Below are positions 16,792-23,872 of a stretch of 64,000 nt of DNA, in pieces (position 1 is the first letter of the stretch; each line of letters begins with the position of its first letter). The notes below the pieces were generated by a model. It ran no database searches, was not told the origin of the DNA, and saw nothing but the letters and a program-made list of their open reading frames with translations. The stretch covers positions 24,689 through 88,688 of the forward strand of contig JAGXHJ010000065.1 of assembly GCA_024636315.1 (NCBI GenBank), read 5' to 3'. The DNA is from Methylophaga sp. GTDB lineage: Bacteria; Pseudomonadota; Gammaproteobacteria; Nitrosococcales; Methylophagaceae. A program made the translations under genes and the position numbers.

Positions 16792-19185
16792 GTGGCCGAT
16801 TACACGCCAATAACATCGTTTAGCTTTAATGGGACAACGTACACACCAAGTACAGCGTTTGATTTCACTGCTGGAGTCACGATTGATCCGACAGGAAATA
16901 TAGCAACAAACCTAGATAATGCAACGGCATCGTTCACAGCCTATAACGCGGCCCAGGCAACGATAAGCAGTACGCTGGATAACACAACAGCATCACTTTA
17001 TGGTTACGTCGCTGTGCAAGGCGATATAGAAGCAACGCTCGATGGTATAACGGCCGTTTTCGATGCTTACATTCCCAATATTGCCGACATAACCGCAACG
17101 CTTGAAGGACCGACAGCCAGCATTATCGGCAAGCTGATCCAGAACCGGGGTATCATTCAGAGCCTCACGCTAGACAATACCGTCGGCGGGATTATTGGCA
17201 ATTACGATCCAAACGTTACCCGGTGGATCACGGCAAACAAGAACGTGCTCTGGCAAGATACGGCGAAGATGCCACCCGTTAAAATAGCCATGCCGAGAAA
17301 CCAGGGCGAGAGAATCGATCACCAGGCACGGGATCAGCAATCAGATGGAACACTGCAGACAACAAAAACCGGGATAGATATCGAGCAGGGAACCCGGATC
17401 GACATTGCCGATATTGCATCGCAGGACCAAGGGTCTGAACTCACGACTAAAACAGCAATCGCCAGGGACCAGGGAACCAGAACTGACATGGGGATAATTC
17501 ATGCCAGCATTGACGACGGGGCGATATTCAATACAGCGACCGAAGTAATAGCACAGCAAATGACGAAGGTCTACCCTAGCGATTGGCACGCTCGCATTCA
17601 AGATAGCGGAGCAAATCAGCATGACTTCCTGCACTCGACACATGCCGAGCCACCGCTAGAGTTCCAGTACACCCCTGATCGATGGGATACGATATCCTTT
17701 GATTATTCACCAGGCGAATACGCAGTCACAAACGCGTTCGACTTTAGCTTTGGTGTCCAGGTGAACATGGCGACCGGCCATAGCTTCGGGGTAGCGAGAT
17801 CAGAGTTTTACTCACCAAGCCAACAAGTAACAAAATCACGCGAAAATAAAGAATGCGTAATAGTAGAAGAATCAAGACGGCCGCCACGCGGAAAATCAGT
17901 CTGGATTGATTATCCAAGACCAGACCCAGATCCGTTACCGCCAACAGGAACGACGATCACAATCCCATCAAAAGGGGCCTACATTATGGAAAACACGACA
18001 AGCGTCACGCTGGAAGATTTAACCGACATCGAGATGGACAGCATATCGCTCAAATTCGATGCGGACAGTTTTGCGTGGCAGTTCAGCGGGACGTTGCTAG
18101 ATCCTGCCCAATTGCCATTAGTGAAAAAGTTACCAGATGGCAGCACCATTAAATTGATTATTACCATTAATGGTAAAGTCTTTCATGTATTTGTTGAAGA
18201 AAAAGCGAAAAAACGCCGTTTTGGTAAGACAGAAATTACCATTTCAGGTCGATCACTCAGTGCCAAACTAGCATGGCCATACTTTCAACCATCAACCGGT
18301 ACCCAAGGTTCGTTATTAACGGTTCAGCAATTGGCGGATCTGCATTTGCCTGCAGGTTGGACTATTAACTGGTCGGCGGTTACATGGAATGTCACTGCCG
18401 GTGCCTATAGTTACCAAAACAGAACACCCATTCAAGCTATTGCAGATATTGCACTGACCATGGGCGCAATGATTGTGCCGTCGACCGAAAGCCAAGAGCT
18501 AAATATCATGCCGCGTTATCCGGTTTTGCCGTGGAATTTTGCCGCCACGACGGTTGATGTAGCCATTCCTGAAGCCGCTATTTTAGAACTCACCGAGCGT
18601 GATACCAGCAGGCAATATGCCAACGGTATTTATATTCATGGTGCTGAAATTGGTGGTGTACTTGGGTTTTGTCGTTTGAACGGCACGGCGGGCGATGTGT
18701 TATTGCAAACCGTCAGCAATCCGATCATGACGGATGTGATCGGGCTTCGTGCTGCTGGCGAACGTTATCTTGCCGGTGAATATACTCAACCTGAAATTAG
18801 TGCGGTGAAAACCGCGATGGATGGCACAACCATACCGTTTATTGATGTTGGTACTTTTGTGGGTGTGACCGTTGATGGTGTGGAAACAAAAGCGATTGTC
18901 AGTGGCGTGACCATCGAGACTAAATTTCCTGATGTGTTCCAAGAAATAAAACTAGGTGAAGACACTCAAAACAGCTGGCTGGCGTTTCAATCATTATTGC
19001 CCAAAGACCCACTATTAGTGGGAACGCTCACCAGTACTGATGGCACAACTTCGATCATTCAACTCATCGATGGGGGTATTGTCAGAGTGCGTGGCACCGG
19101 CACCGTGAACAATAAATACTATATTCGTTCAGGCCAGATCCAAGGTGATGCACCGAATATGGTGCAGAATGATATTGTTATTTAA
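16792..19185 (+). CDS. Baseplate hub/tail assembly-like protein; N-terminal 21-aa repeats
   Basis: 797 aa (GTG start); four 21-aa repeats then gp27/hub-like C-terminal half. Confidence 0.55.
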   Translation: MADYTPITSFSFNGTTYTPSTAFDFTAGVTIDPTGNIATNLDNATASFTAYNAAQATISSTLDNTTASLYGYVAVQGDIEATLDGITAVFDAYIPNIADITATLEGPTASIIGKLIQNRGIIQSLTLDNTVGGIIGNYDPNVTRWITANKNVLWQDTAKMPPVKIAMPRNQGERIDHQARDQQSDGTLQTTKTGIDIEQGTRIDIADIASQDQGSELTTKTAIARDQGTRTDMGIIHASIDDGAIFNTATEVIAQQMTKVYPSDWHARIQDSGANQHDFLHSTHAEPPLEFQYTPDRWDTISFDYSPGEYAVTNAFDFSFGVQVNMATGHSFGVARSEFYSPSQQVTKSRENKECVIVEESRRPPRGKSVWIDYPRPDPDPLPPTGTTITIPSKGAYIMENTTSVTLEDLTDIEMDSISLKFDADSFAWQFSGTLLDPAQLPLVKKLPDGSTIKLIITINGKVFHVFVEEKAKKRRFGKTEITISGRSLSAKLAWPYFQPSTGTQGSLLTVQQLADLHLPAGWTINWSAVTWNVTAGAYSYQNRTPIQAIADIALTMGAMIVPSTESQELNIMPRYPVLPWNFAATTVDVAIPEAAILELTERDTSRQYANGIYIHGAEIGGVLGFCRLNGTAGDVLLQTVSNPIMTDVIGLRAAGERYLAGEYTQPEISAVKTAMDGTTIPFIDVGTFVGVTVDGVETKAIVSGVTIETKFPDVFQEIKLGEDTQNSWLAFQSLLPKDPLLVGTLTSTDGTTSIIQLIDGGIVRVRGTGTVNNKYYIRSGQIQGDAPNMVQNDIVI
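16897..17148 (+). repeat. Four tandem 21-aa (63-nt) coding repeats
   Basis: NIATNLDNATASFTAYNAAQA/TISSTLDNTTASLYGYVAVQG/DIEATLDGITAVFDAYIPNIA/DITATLEGPTASIIGKLIQNR. Confidence 0.8.
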
Positions 19186-19708
19186 TTCTGTACCAATTTA
19201 CTTTATCTGAATCTTTATTCCAGAGAACTTTGCCATCAAGGTTCGTTCTATATGTTTGGTCAGATAAGCCGCCATATGCCCCATAACCATTCTTTGCACG
19301 ATAACTCAATCTAACTCGATAGCCATCGCCATTTGTACGCGCAGCTAACCAGGTTAAATCTTTAAGTGAATCAGGATCTTTTAAGGCTAAATCTAAGTAA
19401 GAAAGAATACTGGTTTTTATGTGTTCGGGAATATCTGTATCTTGCCAAGCTCTTTCTGCTTCTTGCTCAGCCATAAATTGATCAGAGGCACGTTGAGCAG
19501 ATAAAAGGCGTTCTTCCTCTAAACGTTGCTGTTTCTTCTCTTGCTCGGTTACCTTTGACCATTCAGTGATTTGTTCAGATGAGCAGGGATTTTGCTGAAA
19601 GCTGATGCTGCCATCTTGAGTTTTGCATTTGAACATTGTTGCCGACGCATTAGCGCTAATAGCCAGAGCAAAAAACAGCATGACCAAAGATAATGTGTGC
19701 CTCATCAT
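19178..19708 (-). CDS. Secreted DUF4124-like protein with C-terminal domain shared with 5297..5869
   Basis: Signal peptide; FKCKTQDGSISFQQNPC (DUF4124-like); LKDPDSLKDLTW...VRLSYRAKNGYGA. Confidence 0.65.
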   Translation of the reverse strand: MMRHTLSLVMLFFALAISANASATMFKCKTQDGSISFQQNPCSSEQITEWSKVTEQEKKQQRLEEERLLSAQRASDQFMAEQEAERAWQDTDIPEHIKTSILSYLDLALKDPDSLKDLTWLAARTNGDGYRVRLSYRAKNGYGAYGGLSDQTYRTNLDGKVLWNKDSDKVNWYRIK

Positions 19709-19710
19709 GG

Positions 19711-20877
19711 TTATTTCACGCGTTTAAAATTATCGTCATTCTCACAATAGGCTAGGGCATCGAAACAAAGCCCTGTTAGTCTCATGATGTCGGATGGTTC
19801 AGGTAAGTTTATGTGGTCATTAGGCTCAATGGTTAGGCCTGAACGCTCAACTTCTTGTCGATGTTTGGCTGTTAATTCAATGCCAAAGTGGACTGTGGGG
19901 CTCTTTTTATCGCCATGATAATGCAATAACCAGCGATTGTTTTTGCCTTGAAATACAATACCAAAATAGCTCGCCGTATCTTTTGCTTCGATATTTTCAA
20001 CCGCTGTTTTTGTTTTCAAAATAGTCTGGGTATGTGCCAATAATTCGCGTTCTTGATGGGTGGAAACAATATTTGAATTATTGGGGTCAACGACTGCGGC
20101 AAGTGGGTCAAATGGTATTTCTTCTATCTCTTGAGCTGGTTCGGTGGATGATAAGCTATCAACAACCAATGAGCTTAGGACGTCTTTAACGGCTTTTTTA
20201 ACGATTGGCGTCATGTTATCGAGAGTTTTTTGTGTCATTCGTAATGTGGGATCGGCTTGATTGGCCACAAATTTAACGAAGTCAGGATCGAGATTTTTTA
20301 GGCTATTTCGAATGACCGCCTTAAAGCTGGTTAGATAGGTTAAATCTTCAGCTAGTGTTCGCATGTTTTCTGTCTTCAGATAACCATAACGGAATTTAGC
20401 CAATTCAGATGAATCCAAAATACCCAAGTTTTTGAAGTCAATTTCAAGGAAAGGTTTTTCATCCATGATGTTGTTGTTAGAGAGATCAGTGTAAAAGGCC
20501 CATTGATGGCCATTGGTTACCGCACCAATGCAGACACTGGGGGTTGCATTGAAATAGCGAGACAGTTGTGGCATGTGTTTGGGCAGTTTTTGATCAAAAG
20601 GTTTAGCCTCAATGAACATGACTAATTCACCTTCGGAGTAAAGTGCATAATCAACACGCTCACTATTTTTGGCGCCGGTGAAATCAGCACAGTATTCAGC
20701 TCTGACCATAAGCGGATTAAACGGGCTATAACCTAAGATGTCTAGCAACGGCAGAATAAGTGCCTGTTTCGTTGTTTCTTCGGTTTTGCAGTGAGGCCCA
20801 GCTTCTGCAATATGCTCGCTATGTTCTTTTATTCGTTGTGTAAAATTATCCATCACCACTTCCTTATTATTAATCAC
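19711..20877 (-). CDS. Orphan type I restriction HsdR N-terminal-like nuclease domain protein
   Basis: KTEETTKQALILPLLDILGYSPFNP...ERVDYALYSEGELVMFIEAKP: PD-(D/E)xK pattern of the HSDR_N family; no helicase, HsdM or HsdS nearby. Confidence 0.75.
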   Translation of the reverse strand: MINNKEVVMDNFTQRIKEHSEHIAEAGPHCKTEETTKQALILPLLDILGYSPFNPLMVRAEYCADFTGAKNSERVDYALYSEGELVMFIEAKPFDQKLPKHMPQLSRYFNATPSVCIGAVTNGHQWAFYTDLSNNNIMDEKPFLEIDFKNLGILDSSELAKFRYGYLKTENMRTLAEDLTYLTSFKAVIRNSLKNLDPDFVKFVANQADPTLRMTQKTLDNMTPIVKKAVKDVLSSLVVDSLSSTEPAQEIEEIPFDPLAAVVDPNNSNIVSTHQERELLAHTQTILKTKTAVENIEAKDTASYFGIVFQGKNNRWLLHYHGDKKSPTVHFGIELTAKHRQEVERSGLTIEPNDHINLPEPSDIMRLTGLCFDALAYCENDDNFKRVK

Positions 20878-21328
20878 TCAAATCCCGAATTAAATTCATT
20901 ACTGCTTTTTTGTGTTTAGGCGAGAGCTTCTTAAACATGATCGTTAAAGCAGCGTCTTCAAAGTCGTTGACCTTGCTTTCTTGTATGCCATGGTGCTTGG
21001 TTGGGCTAGATTCCCATCGTTGAGCAAAAAACAATCGCATGACGATTTCTTGATTTAGGCTATTTCTATGCACAGTGCCGTGCATGCGTAACGATTCCTT
21101 TAGTTTTTCATCTAAGCGGAACTGGAACACCTCAGTATTAAGTTTTGTCGGGCTTGATTGTTTAAACAGCGCAACATCCTGTTCTGAAAACTCCTTATCT
21201 AAGACTGAATTAAGCTTAAATATAACTTCACTATTATTACTTCGTCGGCTTTCTTTAGCCGACAAAATCAACCAGTCCAATGTCTGGACAGGTAAACGCA
21301 GACTGTAGGAAACCGTTTTATTTTTCAT
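20870..21328 (-). CDS. Tandem Arc-like ribbon-helix-helix repressor
   Basis: Two RHH-like segments: VSYSLRLPVQTLDWLILSAKESRRSNNSEVIFKL and EVFQFRLDEKLKESLRMHGTVHRNSLNQEIVMRL. Confidence 0.7.
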   Translation of the reverse strand: MKNKTVSYSLRLPVQTLDWLILSAKESRRSNNSEVIFKLNSVLDKEFSEQDVALFKQSSPTKLNTEVFQFRLDEKLKESLRMHGTVHRNSLNQEIVMRLFFAQRWESSPTKHHGIQESKVNDFEDAALTIMFKKLSPKHKKAVMNLIRDLSD

Positions 21329-21398
21329 TAGATGCAAAGTGTAGCTATTTTATGTTGACGTAAATAGATGCAATCTGTATTGTGAATCCATATTGCAT
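21329..21398. promoter_or_regulatory. Divergent promoter/operator region with TAGATGCAA repeats
   Basis: TAGATGCAA at 21329-21337 and 21365-21373, inverted TTGCAT at 21393-21398; TTGACG(21355)-17-TATTGT(21378) promoter with repeat in spacer. Confidence 0.6.
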
Positions 21399-21416
21399 TT
21401 ATAAGGAAGTCGGGAC

Positions 21417-21581
21417 ATGACTACATCAACAGAGAATAAAGTGAAATCTTCATCTATTAGGTTCCCTATAGAATTACTGGATGAGCTTACTGTCGCTGCT
21501 AAGAAAAACTTACGGTCAACAAACAGCGAGATAGTGCTTAGATTGAAACGAAGCTTAGTCGCTGGCCGCGATAAAAATTAA
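21417..21581 (+). CDS. Small Arc/Mnt-like RHH DNA-binding protein
   Basis: MTTSTENKVKSSSIRFPIELLDELTVAAKKNLRSTNSEIVLRLKRSLVAGRDKN; SD AAGGAAGT. Confidence 0.75.
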   Translation: MTTSTENKVKSSSIRFPIELLDELTVAAKKNLRSTNSEIVLRLKRSLVAGRDKN

Positions 21582-21594
21582 AAGAAGTGTAGTT

Positions 21595-21624
21595 GTCTGA
21601 TCAGGGTTGCACCCCTGATCAGAC
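21595..21624. repeat. Perfect 12-bp inverted repeat GTCTGATCAGGG-N6-CCCTGATCAGAC
   Basis: Read directly; between the RHH gene and the CII-like gene. Confidence 0.85.
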
Positions 21625-21722
21625 GGTTTGAGGCTCTGGCTTTTCGGTCACCTTTTGCACTCGTTGCAAAGCATACCCCAGATGCCTCTTTAGTTGATAG
21701 TCGATTAAAGCAGGTAAACAAC

Positions 21723-22181
21723 ATGAGTAACATGTACGACCCAATTGAAACAGCCATGTATGACATGGTGCATGATTTCCCCGGCGGCGCTGTCAAGCTG
21801 GCTGCCCGTGTCAATATGAATGCTGGCACGCTCAATAACAAAATTAACCCCTCCATGGAATCTCATCATTTGACGCTGAAAGAAGCCGTCAACCTGATGC
21901 TCGCGACCAATGACCTTCGTTTACTACACGCAATAGGCACCGAACTCGGTTTTGTATGTGTGCCTGTTGGGCATTTGGCTGGCGTTTCTGATATTGAATT
22001 TTTGTCTGTTTTTAGCAGAGCAATGTCAGAAGTCGGCGATATGAGTCAAGCCGTTTACGAGGCTTTCAGCGATGGGAAAATCACGCGAAAGGAAGTGGAG
22101 TTAGTGCGTAAAGAAACGGTTGAAGCTATGGCTGCACTGGCTGAACTGCCGTCTCGACTTGAATCAATGTGTGATGAGTAA
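21723..22181 (+). CDS. Phage regulatory protein CII (CP76 family)
   Basis: FPGGAVKLAARVNMNAGTLNNKINP...HHLTLKEAVNLMLATND typical of Phage_CP76. Confidence 0.8.
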   Translation: MSNMYDPIETAMYDMVHDFPGGAVKLAARVNMNAGTLNNKINPSMESHHLTLKEAVNLMLATNDLRLLHAIGTELGFVCVPVGHLAGVSDIEFLSVFSRAMSEVGDMSQAVYEAFSDGKITRKEVELVRKETVEAMAALAELPSRLESMCDE

Positions 22182-22250
22182 GTGTTGCCCAGCCTAAATT
22201 CAGCTAGTTAGGTTGGGCTTTTTTTTGAGATTTATTTTCTGGGGTGCGTT

Positions 22251-22844
22251 ATGGAAATGAAAAGATATTTAACGGTTAGTGAAGAAAAAACATTGTTTAA
22301 AACGGTCGATGGCGTGGCGGGTGTATTGGCTCAGCGCGATGGTGCTTGGATGTTATTGCTTCGTCAAACTGGCATGCGTATTGGTTCATTAGCCGGATTA
22401 ACGGTTGCTGATGCGAGACATGGCCTTGCGACTAATTATTTAGAACTAAAAGATGAACATGCCAAAGGTGGGAATGGTTACCAGATATTTTTAAACAAAA
22501 CATCAAAGGCCTGTTTACGAGTTTTGTTAAGCAACCGTATCGAAATGGGTTACACCGCCGAACCTGATATGCCGTTAGTGATGGGCCGTAATAATCAAGG
22601 TTTGAGCATTCGTAGTTTTCAAAGTCGTATGCGAATTTGGGTTGATAAATCATGCATTGCCATGCCTGCTTCGCCACACTGGTTTCGGCATACGTTGGCA
22701 ATGCGAATTATGAGCCAATCCACTGCCACTAATAAATTGGGCGTTGTGCAAGCAGCATTGGGCCATTCAACCGCTGATGCAACGATGATTTATACCCGTC
22801 CAAATCGTGAAGATGTTGCTTTAGCAATGGAGGAAGCGTCATGA
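22251..22844 (+). CDS. Short tyrosine recombinase
   Basis: Catalytic residues apparent: RQTGMRIGSL, HWFRHTLA, LGHSTADATMIYTR; lacks long N-terminal domain (197 aa). Confidence 0.85.
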   Translation: MEMKRYLTVSEEKTLFKTVDGVAGVLAQRDGAWMLLLRQTGMRIGSLAGLTVADARHGLATNYLELKDEHAKGGNGYQIFLNKTSKACLRVLLSNRIEMGYTAEPDMPLVMGRNNQGLSIRSFQSRMRIWVDKSCIAMPASPHWFRHTLAMRIMSQSTATNKLGVVQAALGHSTADATMIYTRPNREDVALAMEEAS

Positions 22845-23086
22845 CTTGCACCTTCATCAGCATCGATACGGATGGGAAGGCAATCACTTCAGCTTTTGGC
22901 AACTTGCACCGTCACCCTAGAAATTACTGTGAAATGGCGAATATTGACCTAAAAGTGGGTGATGCGCGTATCGGAATTAGGTTTAAAACATGGCAAGAAA
23001 TGATCTCTTTTTGTGACGAGCATAATTTTACTTATAAAGATGATCGAACCGGTGTTGATAAGTACATCAGCCGCATGAGTATCTAA
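22841..23086 (+). CDS. Phage hypothetical protein
   Basis: ATGA-coupled ORF. Confidence 0.5.
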   Translation: MTCTFISIDTDGKAITSAFGNLHRHPRNYCEMANIDLKVGDARIGIRFKTWQEMISFCDEHNFTYKDDRTGVDKYISRMSI

Positions 23087-23088
23087 CC

Positions 23089-23277
23089 ATGATTGCCATT
23101 TCGATCATCATCTACATCGTGCTGGGCGTGATTGCGATTTTATCCGATTCGCTCACCGTACAAACCGAGGCTAAAGCTGTTTTCACTAATAATTTTACCT
23201 TTATGTTGGCGACATTGCTGTGGCCGCTGGTAGTGATATGGGCGAAATACAAATGGTATCAACGACTAAAAGGGTAA
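23089..23277 (+). CDS. Small membrane protein
   Basis: Two hydrophobic segments; packed operon. Confidence 0.5.
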   Translation: MIAISIIIYIVLGVIAILSDSLTVQTEAKAVFTNNFTFMLATLLWPLVVIWAKYKWYQRLKG

Positions 23278-23444
23278 ACCTAAGCCGTTTACCGCCTGAC
23301 CGTAAACGATCGGCGTGGGCTTGGGTTCAAAAAAATAGACCGGAACAGGCTGGGCTTATTCAATCAGCTTCGTTTCAGCAACTACTAACAACGTTCAATG
23401 GTGAGGTCATTATTGAAATGGAGATTAACAATGAGAAAAATTGA
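23238..23444 (+). CDS. Phage hypothetical protein
   Basis: ORF overlapping neighbours; start uncertain. Confidence 0.4.
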   Translation: MGEIQMVSTTKRVNLSRLPPDRKRSAWAWVQKNRPEQAGLIQSASFQQLLTTFNGEVIIEMEINNEKN

Positions 23445-23652
23445 ACAACTACAAGAAACAGCTTTGTTTATTTTGGAATCAGAAGGCGATATGCAAACCC
23501 ATCAAATCGCCTCGATGTGTCAGCCCGCTTGTTCGGTTGCAGCTATGACCATTGCTCTCAATCAGTTGCGTGAAGAAGGCGAAATCAAAAAACGAGGTTT
23601 GAATTGGACCTTAGTTGCAGACGAGGAGGCTGCAAATGCAGACGCGGCTTGA
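23431..23652 (+). CDS. Small winged-helix-like protein
   Basis: MRKIEQLQETALFILESEGDMQTHQIASMCQPACSVAAMTIALNQLREEGEIKKRGLNWTL. Confidence 0.5.
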   Translation: MRKIEQLQETALFILESEGDMQTHQIASMCQPACSVAAMTIALNQLREEGEIKKRGLNWTLVADEEAANADAA

Positions 23653-23872
23653 ATCGGTGTTGGAGTCAACCGCGAACATCGCCACCGGCATGATGGTGTC
23701 ATTCCTCATGGGCATGTTGGTGTACCCATTATTTGGTTTTGATGTGTCACCTTCCCAAAATTTTTGGATTGTGATCATTTTTACGATTGTTTCTTTTGCA
23801 CGTTCATATGCATGGCGTCGTTGGTTTAACGGCCGTTTAGTGCGGAGGCTCAATCGTGGCATCAATAGCTGA
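23636..23872 (+). CDS. Conserved phage membrane protein (DUF7220-like)
   Basis: ESTANIATGMMVSFLMGMLVYPLFG...NFWIVIIFTIVSFARSYAWRRWFN pattern. Confidence 0.6.
   Translation: MQTRLESVLESTANIATGMMVSFLMGMLVYPLFGFDVSPSQNFWIVIIFTIVSFARSYAWRRWFNGRLVRRLNRGINS

Noticed and set aside
19711-20877. Complete type I restriction-modification system
   Set aside because: Only an HsdR_N-like domain is present; no helicase, HsdM or HsdS, and the methyltransferase at 26.6 kb is a small DPPY enzyme
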